In this document: positions 43,446-51,930 of the stretch, piece after piece
How the letters are laid out: each line of letters opens with the position of its first letter
Numbering within the stretch: the stretch's first letter is position 1
Origin: Poriferisodalis sp965204125
Lineage (GTDB): Bacteria; Actinomycetota; Acidimicrobiia; Acidimicrobiales; Poriferisodalaceae
Reading direction: 5' to 3'
Assembly (NCBI RefSeq): GCF_965204125.1
Contig: NZ_OZ241968.1
Location: 2,418,001 to 2,482,000, forward strand
DNA length: 64,000 nt
Made by a program: the position numbers and the translations under genes
Notes under the pieces: model-generated
Seen by the model: the letters and a program-made list of their open reading frames with translations, nothing else
Told to the model about the DNA's origin: nothing
The model's database searches: none

Positions 43446-46400
43446 CGGAGTCCTGCCGGGTCGATGTCGCTCGGCGACGCCCCGCCGAGGGGGGCGAGCG
43501 TCTCCGACGGCACGGCCCGGGCGGCGGTCATGGTGATCGAGATCGGGTGCACGACTGCAGTGCCGGTGCCGTCGACGTGGATGCGCCAGGGCCACCGTGC
43601 GCTCACCGCAGATGTGGCGCCGACGAGCGAGAGCCGGGACCCGGCAGCGGTGGCGACTTGGCCGGCACGTTGGATGAGCAGATCGTTGCCGGGGCCGATC
43701 ACCAGCACGTCGATCACGCCGTCGCCGGGCCCGTACGCGTTGGCGAGGAGGCTCTCGAGCTCGGGCGAGTCGTAGCTCGCTAAGCTCACGGCCTCCCAGC
43801 CGATCATCGACGCCGCGCTCTCGAGGCCCACGGCGGTGATGCGCATGTGGCCCGCCATCGGCGAGGAGCCCAGTGCGCCCACGATCGCACCGAGCAGGCC
43901 GACCGCCGCAGCGCCCGGCCCCGAGATGGCGAGACAGCCGAGCCGTTCGAGGTTGAGCAGCAGCGGGCCTTCGAAAGTGTTGCCCACCGGCACCAGTGCG
44001 GGGCACAGCGAGGGTCCCTGTCCGATGGCGCCGAGGTCTCGTGCGGTGACCCCCTGCGGCAGCTCGAGCACGTAGCCGCCCGACGCCGATCGCCAGCCCG
44101 GCGGTGTGGGGACCGGCCGGTCGAGCAGCACCTCGAAGCCGTAGGTGCCCGACCGCACCGCGAGCACGCTCGGCTCGGGGCGCTGCTGGCCCACCGTGAC
44201 AGCACGCAGGTGCCGCATGGCGGCCTCGATCAGCTCGAGCGATTCGCTGCCGGCGGACTGCAGCAGCGACTGCTCGATGGCGTCGGGCGCCCCCGCGGCG
44301 CGCTGGCCCTGCCTCCGGCGGCGGGCGAGCTGCCACAGCAGCATCGCGTCGCCGACTGCGGTGCCGGCCAAGCTGCGGCCGACCGGGGAGGTCTGGGCTG
44401 CGGTGGTCAATCCTCCGGGAGTGGAGCTCGTCACCGATGGCATGAACTGGGGCGCTCGGGGCGCCTCGGTCTCTGGTGGCAGCGGGGGCGCCCCTGCTGT
44501 TCCGACGCTCGGCATTCCTGCGTACGGCGCCGACGGATCTGGGGGCGGGGGCAGCGGCGTCGGGTCGAGATGCGGGGGCGGCGCCGACGGATCGGCCGAC
44601 CACTCATCGAACACGGGGGGCGGCTCGACCGGCTCGGGCTCTGCGGTCGTTTCTTCGATGTCGAGTTCGCCCTCGGCGACGGCCTGGGCGCCCTCTTCGA
44701 TCGCCTCCTCGACGGCTTGAACGAGTCCAGCCAGTTCCGCTGTGTCGTGGACCGGCTGCGGTGCTTCGGCGTCGGGCTCGGCTTCGGCGTCGGCCACTGC
44801 TGGGTCTGCCGTTGCGACTTCCGGGGTTTGCTCTGGTTCGTCCTCGGCTGTAGCTTCGGCATCTGCGACGACTTCCGCCGTGGCTTCTGGGGCTTGCTCT
44901 GGGCCGACATCGGCCGTGTCCGCCGCTGCCTCGCTGACGAAATCGCTGTCGGCATCGCCATCGGCGCGGTCTACGTCGAGGTCGGCGGCATCAACGTGAT
45001 CGTCGACGTCGGGCTCGTCTGCCGGCGTCTCAGCGGCGACCGGTTCGATCGTTGCAGCTTCTGTTTCGTCATCTGCTTCGGCGACCAGTTCGGCCTGTTC
45101 TGCTTCTGTCGTCTCGTCATCTGCTTCGGCGGCGGGCTCGGCCGCTGCTGGTTCTTCTGCCGTCGCTTCCGGCGCTCGCTCCAGGTCGACATCGGTCGCA
45201 CCGGCCTCGGTCTCGGTGACAGCCGGCATCTCGAACGCGGCAGGCGGCACCGGCGGCGCCGCGGCTTCGGTCGGTGTCTCGTCTCCGGGCTGGTCGCTGC
45301 GGGCGGCGATCTCGGCGATGCCGGGCAGTTCGGCGCCAAGCGGCCGCTGCTCGCCCTCGGGCAGCGCTCCCTGGGTGAGGCCACGCCAGAACGGCACCAC
45401 CTCCTCGGGCGCCGGCTCGCGGCCCCAGGCGGTGTAGAGGAACGTCTCGGCCAGCGTCCACAGGTACACGGGGTCGGGGCGTCCCCACGGCAGGGGATCG
45501 CCGGGAAGGGCGAGCGCAGCGCCCTCGGGCACCAGTTCGTCTGGGTCGAGATCGGCGATGCCGGGATACGCGGCGTTCAGCGCACGCAGTTCCGACCAGC
45601 GCTCCGGTGCATTGAGGAACTGTGCGGCGACGCTGCGCAGCGTGTCCTCGGTGCGGGCGATGTAGTAGCCCCGCACGGGCACCACCATCGGCGGCTCCTG
45701 CTGGGCCACCTCGCTCGACGGCGCGGTGGCCGGCAATGCGCTCGCATCTGGTGTGCCCTCATCGGGCGCGCTCTCGTCGTCGTGTTCGGGCGCCGCATCG
45801 CCCGGGGGAGCGTCATCTTCCGGGGTCGCGTCGTCGACGATGTCACCCGGTTCTGCGTCGTCCGGCGGGGGCTCCAGGGCATCTTCGCCCGTCTCCGCAT
45901 CGCCCGATGGGGGCTCCAGGGCATCTTCGCCCGTCTCGCTGTCACCCGCTTCCGCGTCGCCTGCACCGGTGCCGTCGTGTGGCTCAGCGATGCCGTCGCC
46001 GGTCTCGTCGTCGTGTGCCGCTGTGTCGCCGGTGTCGTCGCCGTCGCCTGCGTCGTCGTGGGCCGCCGCTATGTCATCGCCTGCGGTGCCGTATGCGTCC
46101 GCGCTGCTTGCTTCATCTTCGGGTGCCGCGCCGGCGTCGAAGTCGATGAGCGGGCGGCCGTCGTCCTCGGCTGCTTCCGTGTCGTCCAAGCCGAATCCCG
46201 GCTCGGGATGGGGCGCGGGCGCTGCCGGCGGTGCCCACGGTGGCTGCACCTCCTGCGGCTGCGCAGCGCCTCCGGCCGCCGAATCGTCCAACGTGCTGGC
46301 CGCCGCGTCGTCGGCAGAGACATGATCGGCAGCGGACTGGTCGTCGGCAATCTCGTCACTGGCAGCGTCTTGATCGGCAGCGGGCTCGTCGCCGCCGGTT

Positions 46401-46852
46401 TCGTCGTCAGCAGCAGGCTCGTCGTCGTCAGCCGTGGCCGGTACAGGCTCGAAGGCGCTGCGCATCTCCTCGCCGAGCGGACCCGGGTCGGTGACCTGGC
46501 CGACCCGTTGGATGATGGGCACCGACGGCGGTACCCCGCTGGCCGCCGGGTCGGCCGGCAGCGGCGGCGCAAACACCGTGGCAGCTGTCTCGTCATCGGG
46601 CGGGGGTGTCGCCGGCGGGCTGTCACGGAAGGACTCGTCGAACAGCGGGCCCGACTGCCGGTACCACGGTTCAGAGGACTCGCCCTCGACAGCGCCGTCA
46701 CCGGTTTCGGTGCGCGGCTCGGGGTCCGACAGCGGTCCCGGCGGCGCTGCCTCGCCGCGCTTGCGGCGTTCGGCTCGGCTGCTCGCGTCGGGCTCAGGCG
46801 CCGCCTTCGGACGGCGGCGGAACATTCGCGAGAAGAATCCACGTCGAGCCAT
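43442..46852 (-). CDS. Hyperacidic LysM protein with degenerate FtsK-like C-terminal domain
   Basis: A 1136-residue protein. Residues 1-14 are basic (MARRGFFSRMFRRR), then about 370 residues of Asp/Glu/Ala/Pro-rich text with internal repeats (AETGEDALEPP). A LysM-like domain lies near 389-445 (GYYIARTEDTLRSVAAQFL ... LVPEGAALALPGD). Another acidic region follows, then a folded C-terminus from about 850: FEGPLLLNLERLGCLAISGP, VGLLGAIVGALGSSPMAGHMRI. That resembles the FtsK/EccC-like fold but has no Walker A Lys. Similar LysM proteins occur in actinobacterial Tad-type loci. The ATG at 46852 sits 11 nt from a 20-bp palindrome. The stop overlaps the next gene (ATGA). Confidence 0.75.
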   Translation of the reverse strand: MARRGFFSRMFRRRPKAAPEPDASSRAERRKRGEAAPPGPLSDPEPRTETGDGAVEGESSEPWYRQSGPLFDESFRDSPPATPPPDDETAATVFAPPLPADPAASGVPPSVPIIQRVGQVTDPGPLGEEMRSAFEPVPATADDDEPAADDETGGDEPAADQDAASDEIADDQSAADHVSADDAAASTLDDSAAGGAAQPQEVQPPWAPPAAPAPHPEPGFGLDDTEAAEDDGRPLIDFDAGAAPEDEASSADAYGTAGDDIAAAHDDAGDGDDTGDTAAHDDETGDGIAEPHDGTGAGDAEAGDSETGEDALEPPSGDAETGEDALEPPPDDAEPGDIVDDATPEDDAPPGDAAPEHDDESAPDEGTPDASALPATAPSSEVAQQEPPMVVPVRGYYIARTEDTLRSVAAQFLNAPERWSELRALNAAYPGIADLDPDELVPEGAALALPGDPLPWGRPDPVYLWTLAETFLYTAWGREPAPEEVVPFWRGLTQGALPEGEQRPLGAELPGIAEIAARSDQPGDETPTEAAAPPVPPAAFEMPAVTETEAGATDVDLERAPEATAEEPAAAEPAAEADDETTEAEQAELVAEADDETEAATIEPVAAETPADEPDVDDHVDAADLDVDRADGDADSDFVSEAAADTADVGPEQAPEATAEVVADAEATAEDEPEQTPEVATADPAVADAEAEPDAEAPQPVHDTAELAGLVQAVEEAIEEGAQAVAEGELDIEETTAEPEPVEPPPVFDEWSADPSAPPPHLDPTPLPPPPDPSAPYAGMPSVGTAGAPPLPPETEAPRAPQFMPSVTSSTPGGLTTAAQTSPVGRSLAGTAVGDAMLLWQLARRRRQGQRAAGAPDAIEQSLLQSAGSESLELIEAAMRHLRAVTVGQQRPEPSVLAVRSGTYGFEVLLDRPVPTPPGWRSASGGYVLELPQGVTARDLGAIGQGPSLCPALVPVGNTFEGPLLLNLERLGCLAISGPGAAAVGLLGAIVGALGSSPMAGHMRITAVGLESAASMIGWEAVSLASYDSPELESLLANAYGPGDGVIDVLVIGPGNDLLIQRAGQVATAAGSRLSLVGATSAVSARWPWRIHVDGTGTAVVHPISITMTAARAVPSETLAPLGGASPSDIDPAGLR

Positions 46853-46862
46853 AGCAGACCTG

Positions 46863-46882
46863 AGAATAATCATGATTATTCT
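46863..46882. promoter_or_regulatory. Perfect 20-bp palindrome over the promoter of the LysM-ABC run
   Basis: AGAATAATCATGATTATTCT is perfectly self-complementary. Read toward the gene it contains TATTCT as a -10-like box ending about 10 nt before ATG 46852. An operator overlapping the promoter is the simplest reading. Confidence 0.65.
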
Positions 46883-46951
46883 TCAGCGCGTCCACTCGGG
46901 CCCAGTGCGCCGGATGGCGAGGCGGCGCGCTGCGGAGCGGCGGGCCGGGCG

Positions 46952-47404
46952 CTAGGCCGGCAAGGGGCATTCGGGCAGGTAACCGAATGCGATGGGCTCG
47001 CCGAACGGCCCCACGAGCTCGGCTTCTGCTGCGCCGGTCGCCACGATTCGCTGCTCATCACGGAACACCGCTAGCGCAGACCTGTTGCGGTAGGAGGTCT
47101 GCACCCAGACTTGGACGAGGTTGCCGACGCATTCCATGCGTCTGACCGTGGTGGGCGCGCCGTACAGCGGCGGTGTCCCGGCCATGCGGTTCTCGGCAGC
47201 TGCCTGCGCCTGCTCGAGGGTGCCGCCGGCTGCGACCGTGGCGGCCGCGACGCGTGCCGCCTCGTTGGCGTTATGCGCCGCGTGCTGGCGGGCGGTGATG
47301 AGCCGCGGCGCGTCATACGCGATGCCGCCGAACAGCAGCAGCGCCGAGGCGATCACCGCGATGAAGATCGAATAGTCGCCGCGCTCGTCATCGCTAGCAC
47401 TCAT
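46952..47404 (-). CDS. TadG-like pilus pseudopilin/assembly protein
   Basis: A 150-residue protein with an N-terminal membrane anchor after an acidic start (SDDERGDYSIFIAVIASALLLFGGIAYDA). A helical ectodomain follows (ARQHAAHNANEAARVAAATVAAGG), the TadE/TadG arrangement in which the hydrophobic helix joins the pilus or pilus base. The ectodomain ends with two Cys. ATG 47404 is chosen; an upstream start at 47455 would overlap the previous gene. It follows the second TadE-like gene by 43 bp. Confidence 0.8.
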   Translation of the reverse strand: MSASDDERGDYSIFIAVIASALLLFGGIAYDAPRLITARQHAAHNANEAARVAAATVAAGGTLEQAQAAAENRMAGTPPLYGAPTTVRRMECVGNLVQVWVQTSYRNRSALAVFRDEQRIVATGAAEAELVGPFGEPIAFGYLPECPLPA

Positions 47405-47447
47405 GACCTGTGCCCGTGCGTGCCGCCGCGGGCGAGGTTCCACGGGA

Positions 47448-48119
47448 TCACCCACCAGCCGGCGCGGCCGGCGCCCGTGTGTGCCGGTGCCGGTAGGGGT
47501 CGACGGTGGCCATGCCGACGGCGCTGCGCTCGACGTTGCCGCGCAGCGGCGAGAGTCCGCCGCCGACGCGTGCCGGCAGCTCGCACACCACGCGCACGAT
47601 GACGGTGCCGCCCGCCGGCACGGGCGGGTCGCTGTCTGTCACCGTCGCTCGTACCTCCGCGCCGGCGACGTCGAAGAAGCTCACGTCCGTGCGGCCCGGG
47701 TCCGCGTCGTTGGCGCAGTCGAGGCGGCCGATGGGCAGGCCGCGTGTGTGAGCTTCGACGGTCTGCTCCGCAGTGTCGCGGGCGCCGGCCACGTTCACGC
47801 AGCACAGCGACGCGGCGTGCGCCGCCCGGTCGGCGACCGCCTGCAGGGCCTGCTCGGTGCGCGTGGCCGTGGTGATGGCGTGCAGCACCATGATCACCAG
47901 CATCAGGGCGGGAAACATGATCGCGACGCCGATGGCCGTGCCCGAGCCCGCCTCGTTCCGGTTCGGCACCTGCTCGTCGCTGCTCAGCACCAGCGCGCCG
48001 CGGTTCAGCACGCCGACGTGTCCCGGTTCGGGACCCGCCTCGTCGCGGTCCGGCACCCGCTCGTTGCCGTTCAGTGCCGGCGCGTCGCGGTTCGGCACCC
48101 GCTCGTCCTGGTTCAGCAC
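47448..48119 (-). CDS. TadE/TadG-like pseudopilin with repetitive N-terminus
   Basis: A 223-residue protein. Residues 1-58 repeat a charged unit (DERVPNRD, NERVPDRDEAG, DEQVPNRNEAG). A hydrophobic helix follows, GTAIGVAIMFPALMLVIMVLHAITTATRTEQALQAVADRAAHAA, as in TadE. The ectodomain has Cys pairs (SLCCVN, LDCAND, VVCELP) that may form disulfides. The start at 48119 overlaps the preceding stop by 7 bp. Part of the TadE/TadG trio. Confidence 0.8.
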   Translation of the reverse strand: MLNQDERVPNRDAPALNGNERVPDRDEAGPEPGHVGVLNRGALVLSSDEQVPNRNEAGSGTAIGVAIMFPALMLVIMVLHAITTATRTEQALQAVADRAAHAASLCCVNVAGARDTAEQTVEAHTRGLPIGRLDCANDADPGRTDVSFFDVAGAEVRATVTDSDPPVPAGGTVIVRVVCELPARVGGGLSPLRGNVERSAVGMATVDPYRHRHTRAPAAPAGG

Positions 48120-48670
48120 GCCGACGCGTCCGCCGCGCTCGGCGTCGGGCTCGCCTCGACGCCGCTAGCTGGGTTCATCGGGTCGGCGAACAGGACCACC
48201 AGATCCAGCGGCCCGCACGCGTAGCCGACGATCTCGATCTGGCCGAAGACGGGCGAGAGCACCGCTCCGCGCGCGAGCACCTGCACGACGCCGGCTGCCT
48301 GGCCTACCTCGACATCGGGCGGCCCCGCCTGGCGCACCATGGCACCGGAGGAGTCCAAGGCTTGCAGGGTTGCGATGACGCCCTCGCACTCCTGCGGCGT
48401 ATCGGGGCTGACGGTGCGCCCGCCGCGGGTGAAGTCGCCGCAGTCCTGACCTCCGACCGGTGCGGCCTGCGCTGCGGTCACGCCCCGGTCTGCGGCTGCC
48501 TGCACGGCCGTGCGGCCCACCGACATCAGCACCACGTGCAGCCCGATCAGGATGGTGAGCAGCACCCCGCCGAACAAGATCGCAACCGGAAACACCTCAC
48601 CCCGCTCGTCCCCTCGCATCGCACTCGCATGCCGGCGGAACACCCGCGAGAAGAATCCACGTCGAGCCAC
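48113..48670 (-). CDS. TadE-like pseudopilin
   Basis: A 185-residue TadE-like protein. The basic N-terminus (ARRGFFSRVFRRH) matches that of the LysM protein. DERGEVFPVAILFGGVLLTILIGLHVVLMSVGRTAVQAAADRGVTAAQ is the TadE helix, and a beta-rich ectodomain with Cys follows. The GTG at 48670 is chosen because the preceding 5' region is homologous to that of the LysM gene. Parts of this gene recur as decayed copies at 57868-58551. First of the TadE/TadG trio. Confidence 0.82.
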   Translation of the reverse strand: MARRGFFSRVFRRHASAMRGDERGEVFPVAILFGGVLLTILIGLHVVLMSVGRTAVQAAADRGVTAAQAAPVGGQDCGDFTRGGRTVSPDTPQECEGVIATLQALDSSGAMVRQAGPPDVEVGQAAGVVQVLARGAVLSPVFGQIEIVGYACGPLDLVVLFADPMNPASGVEASPTPSAADASAC

Positions 48671-49075
48671 AGCACACACAAGAATAATGACTACTGCGTT
48701 ATCAGATGACAGCCGCCCGCCGAGCCCATCGAGGTGGCGAATATCTGACCGGACATGCGAGAGTCCCGGCTCCCGTCCTGGTCGACTTGACTTGCGGCAA
48801 GTCCTCGGACCGGCACTCCGGGACTGACGTGTTCCCACCTGAGTCGCACCGGGGGCATGTGCCATGTAGGCCACTCGGGTTCAGAGGTCAGCCACGCACC
48901 GCAGCCAGCCAGACGAGGCTGGGGGTCGGGGGGCTGCGGGGCGGCGGTCCATGGCGCCAGCCGCCGGTACGGACTCTCTTGCGTCGCGGGGCTGGCTGGC
49001 CCCGTCGGGTTCGGGGGGGGGGGGGGGGACCAGCAGGGTGCCATCACCGCCGCCGCCAGGGTGGCCCCGTCGGGT
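48671..49075. other. 405-bp gap without a supported gene
   Basis: Holds the 5' region of the TadE-like gene, a 16-nt direct repeat and a G16 tract. Frames that cross it are Pro/Arg-rich and interrupted by the tract; no gene is supported. Confidence 0.6.
48681..48700. promoter_or_regulatory. Half-site of the AGAATAAT palindrome upstream of the TadE-like gene
   Basis: AGAATAAT is at the same 11-nt distance from the start as in the LysM gene; the other half is degenerate. It contains the same TATTCT -10-like box on the minus strand. Confidence 0.45.
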
Positions 49076-49077
49076 TC
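48997..49077. repeat. 16-nt direct repeat (period 65) with a G16 tract
   Basis: TGGCCCCGTCGGGTTC occurs at 48997-49012 and 49062-49077, and 16 G follow the first copy (49013-49028). The second copy overlaps the stop codon of the HNH gene. Confidence 0.9.
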
Positions 49078-50337
49078 AGGGGGCGCGGGGTTGTCGTGGG
49101 CTTCGCCGGGAGGCGGGCGCGCGCTCGCGCTCAGATTCGTGGACGGTGGTCCAGGTGCCGTCGGGCTGGGGGACCATCTTGCAGCCGTGCTGGTGCAGGA
49201 AGTGGTGGTGCCGGTGGCACAGCAGCACGAGATTGTCCAAGTTGGTGGGCCCTCCGTCGAGCCAGTGCCAGATGTGGTGCGCATCGCAGCGTGACGGCGG
49301 TTCGTGGCAGCCGGGCCAGCGGCCGTGGCGGTCGCGTGCGACCAGCAGGCGACGCAGCCGCAGCGGCACCGTGCGGCGGCACCGGCCTGCGTCGGCCGAC
49401 CCGCCCGACCCGCCCAGGATCATGGGGATGATCTCCGCATCGCACGCCAGACGCCGCACCACTTCGGGCGGCAGTTCGACGCCGGCGTCGGTGAGGCCCA
49501 TCTCGTCGGTCTGGCCGCGCAGGGCATCGAGGCCGATCAGCACGCTGATCTGCGCCGGCGGCAGCCGCCGCCCGAACGTCAGGCCCTCGTCGTCGACCGC
49601 ATTGGCCTCGGGAACGTCGTTGCCAGGCTGCTCGCATTCGGCCGTGGTTCGCTTGGCCGGGCCGTTGCCGGGCGTGGTGCGCCGGGATGGTGGCGGGTCG
49701 CCTGGCAGGTCGTCGCTGCGGGCGCGTGTGTGGAGGCGGTGGACGGCTGCGGCGTCCGCGTCGGTGTGGGTGAGGCCGGCCAGCGCGTAGGCCAGCACGT
49801 CGGCGTCTCGCTGGGCTGGGGTGCGCCGCCCGTTGCGGACCTGCTTGTCGTCGATCCAGTACTCGCGCCGCAGCGCCTCGAGCGCGGCTTCGACATGGGC
49901 GCCGGCGTCGGGGTCGAGCTTGGCCCACAGCCGCAGCATCCCCTCGTGATCCCGCCGCCACCCCGCACCACGGGCCTTGCGCTGACGCTCGAAACGCTCC
50001 ATCGAGGTCTCCGCCGAATGCTCGGCCTCGGCGCGCTGTACTTGCCGGCAAGTGGCATCGGTGTCTTCGCCAGCCGCTCGATGTCGCCCAGCAGCCCCAA
50101 CAGCTCGTGGCGCCCGAGCCCCGCCAGCGCCACAGCGCTCAGCCGAGGCAGCGACAGCGTGCCGGACCGGTCGGGGGTGGTCTGGACGGCGGGGTCGTGG
50201 TTGACGTGAACTTGGTGAGAGGGGCCGTGGCCGTCGGCGAAGAGCTCCGCGGGCGTATCTGCATCAGTGTCGGCGTCAGCCCCGAGAGCGACGGCGTCGT
50301 CACTGCGCCTCGTCCCGTCAGAGCCGTCTCTCAACAC
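49076..50337 (-). pseudogene. DUF222/HNH endonuclease (13E12-like), frameshifted
   Basis: The C-terminal HNH domain is clear: CDAHHIWHWLDGGPTNLDNLVLLCHRHHHFLH. Before it, ERQRKARGAGWRRDHEGMLRLWAKLDPDAGAHVEAALEAL and QRDADVLAYALAGL are DUF222 hallmarks. The N-terminus (LPRLSAVALAGLGRHELLGLLGDIERLA) is in another frame. Adding one base near 50069 joins it to EDTDATCRQVQRAEAEHSAETSMERF. Repaired length is about 420 residues. Such genes are multicopy and mobile-like in actinobacteria (REP13E12). Not evidently linked to the pilus genes. Confidence 0.8.
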
Positions 50338-50370
50338 GAAGACAACCGCACGAAAGGCGTGTCACAGTCC

Positions 50371-50904
50371 CTATTGGCTCCGGTCAGCTGGCGCTGTGGT
50401 GGCGGAGTCGATTTCGAGGTGGGTCTCGATGCGGGCGAGCCGGTCGGCGTGTTCGAGCAGGATCGTGTGGACCTCGGCGAAGCGCTGGTTTGTGTCTGCG
50501 CGGAGGTTGCTGATCTCGCCGGACAAATCAGAGCGGAGGTTGCTGATCTCGCCGCGGAGTGTGCCGATCTCGCCGCGGAGTGTGCCGATCTCGCCGAACG
50601 CATCGGAGCGGAGTGTGCCGATCTCGCCGGACAAATCGGAGCGGAGTGTGCCGATCTCGCCGCGAAGTGTGCCGATGTCGCCGCGGAGGCCGTTGAGGCT
50701 GAAGAACAGCATGCCGAACATGCCGGCGACGATCGCGCCGACGATGGCAGTGGGGGTGGGGACGGCGAGCGGGTGTGCCGACCGTCGGGCCGCAGGCGCG
50801 TCGGTTGGTGGGTTGTCGGCTGCTGAGGCCGTCGTGCCCGGTGGTGTGGCTGGGGGATTGCCGGCCGCGGTCGGCTCGCCGGTCATGGTTGGAATGGTAG
50901 CCAT
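50371..50904 (-). CDS. Membrane-anchored repeat coiled-coil protein (GEIGTLR heptads)
   Basis: A 177-residue protein with a Pro/Ala/Thr-rich N-terminus (about 55 residues), one transmembrane helix (TAIVGAIVAGMFGMLFFSL), then a coiled coil of GEIGTLR/GEISNLR heptads spaced by SDLS or SDAF, and RFAEVHTILLEHADRLARIETHLEI. An ATG at 50886 is an alternative start. It is divergent from the protease operon, with a CATGTG palindrome in between. Second of four related-looking coiled-coil genes. Confidence 0.75.
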   Translation of the reverse strand: MATIPTMTGEPTAAGNPPATPPGTTASAADNPPTDAPAARRSAHPLAVPTPTAIVGAIVAGMFGMLFFSLNGLRGDIGTLRGEIGTLRSDLSGEIGTLRSDAFGEIGTLRGEIGTLRGEISNLRSDLSGEISNLRADTNQRFAEVHTILLEHADRLARIETHLEIDSATTAPADRSQ

Positions 50905-51031
50905 GGCACCCCCACTGATGGACTCGCTCAAGGGTCGACTGGGTTGTCGCGCAAGCTAGAAGACGGCGGGCCTCAGCGGCGAACGATTTTGCGGTCGCCT
51001 GCGGCCCGCGACTGTTCGATCCCCACGAGGA

Positions 51032-51049
51032 CATGTGTAACACCACATG
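51032..51049. promoter_or_regulatory. Palindrome in the divergent promoter region
   Basis: CATGTG-TAACAC-CACATG, perfect 6-bp arms, about midway between the coiled-coil gene (minus) and the protease operon (plus). It resembles a CRP-like site but the spacing is 2 bp short. The surrounding 60 bp are AT-richer. Confidence 0.4.
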
Positions 51050-51144
51050 ACATAGTGCAATATCGGTGAATAGACACGTCATGTCGCATATAGCCTGCAG
51101 ATCGTGTCCTCCAGCCGACCTGCGCGCGTCGGCCGGTGCAGGTG

Positions 51145-51930
51145 ATGCGAGGACGGAGAAGCATCGGCAAGCCGGCAGGCGCGGGGCGTGCGCGACGCCG
51201 CTTCGGGCGGTGGGGTGCCGGGCTGGCAGTGCTGTGCCTAACCGCGGGGTTGGCGGTGCTCGGCGCGTTGCGCTGGGCGGGCAGCCCCGAGCCGGCGGGG
51301 CTCGTCGCAAACGGCGGTGCGGGTGCAGATGCGGGTGCGATGGTGCCGACACAGGCGGCGGGCGTGCGCGACGCACCGGATGCGCTGACGGTGGCAGCCG
51401 GCGACGGCTCGGGCGGTGTGACCAGCCGCGGGCTCGACGACGACGGGGGGCTCGACGGCGGATCGCTGACGGTGGAGGACGAGCCCGCGCCGGCGACCAG
51501 AGCCGAGGACGGGGTGCCGTTCACCTATTGGGACGGTGACGATCAGCGGACGGTGTGGCTGGAGGTGGCTCCGTCTGGTGCCGGTCGGAGCGAGGCCCGC
51601 GGCGGCGACGGCAAGATCCCCGAGGTCGACGCTGCGGCCGACAGTGGGCGCAAGCTGGTGTTCCGGTCGGAGTCGGGCGAGGAGATGGGGCTGCCGGGCG
51701 GGGTGATCCTGCTGCTCGAGGCGGACTGGTCGGCCGCCGAGGTGGCCGCGTTCTTGGCGGCCAACGACATCGCAGCGGATCGGGCGTCGGAACTGGGGTG
51801 GATCGACAACGGTCTGTTGATCGCCACCGAGCCGGGGCTGGTGTCGCTGACGCTGGCGAACTCGCTGGCGGGCCAGCCGGGCGTCGTGCTGTCGTCGCCG
51901 AACTGGGAGACCGAGGAAGCCAAGCAGTGA
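51145..51930 (+). CDS. Secreted/anchored prodomain-like protein preceding the subtilase
   Basis: A 261-residue protein. A basic start and one hydrophobic segment (WGAGLAVLCLTAGLAVLGALRW) serve as signal or anchor, followed by a Gly/Asp-rich linker. The C-terminal domain is LLLEADWSAAEVAAFLAANDIAADRASELGWIDNGLLIAT ... LANSLAGQPGVVLSSPNW. This is the pattern of subtilase N-terminal prodomains, which fold the protease and then inhibit it; 'PGVVLSSPN' corresponds to the usual prodomain end. Here it is a separate gene overlapping the protease by GTGA. GTG codons at 51136 and 51142 are alternative starts. The role as a trans-acting chaperone/inhibitor is inference. Confidence 0.7.
   Translation: MRGRRSIGKPAGAGRARRRFGRWGAGLAVLCLTAGLAVLGALRWAGSPEPAGLVANGGAGADAGAMVPTQAAGVRDAPDALTVAAGDGSGGVTSRGLDDDGGLDGGSLTVEDEPAPATRAEDGVPFTYWDGDDQRTVWLEVAPSGAGRSEARGGDGKIPEVDAAADSGRKLVFRSESGEEMGLPGGVILLLEADWSAAEVAAFLAANDIAADRASELGWIDNGLLIATEPGLVSLTLANSLAGQPGVVLSSPNWETEEAKQ

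Noticed and set aside
43847..47074. A 1075-codon plus-strand frame opposite the LysM gene
   Set aside because: Composition (Cys/Arg/Gly/Phe runs) reflects the complement of acidic repeats; the minus-strand gene has a LysM domain, coupling to neighbours and a promoter.
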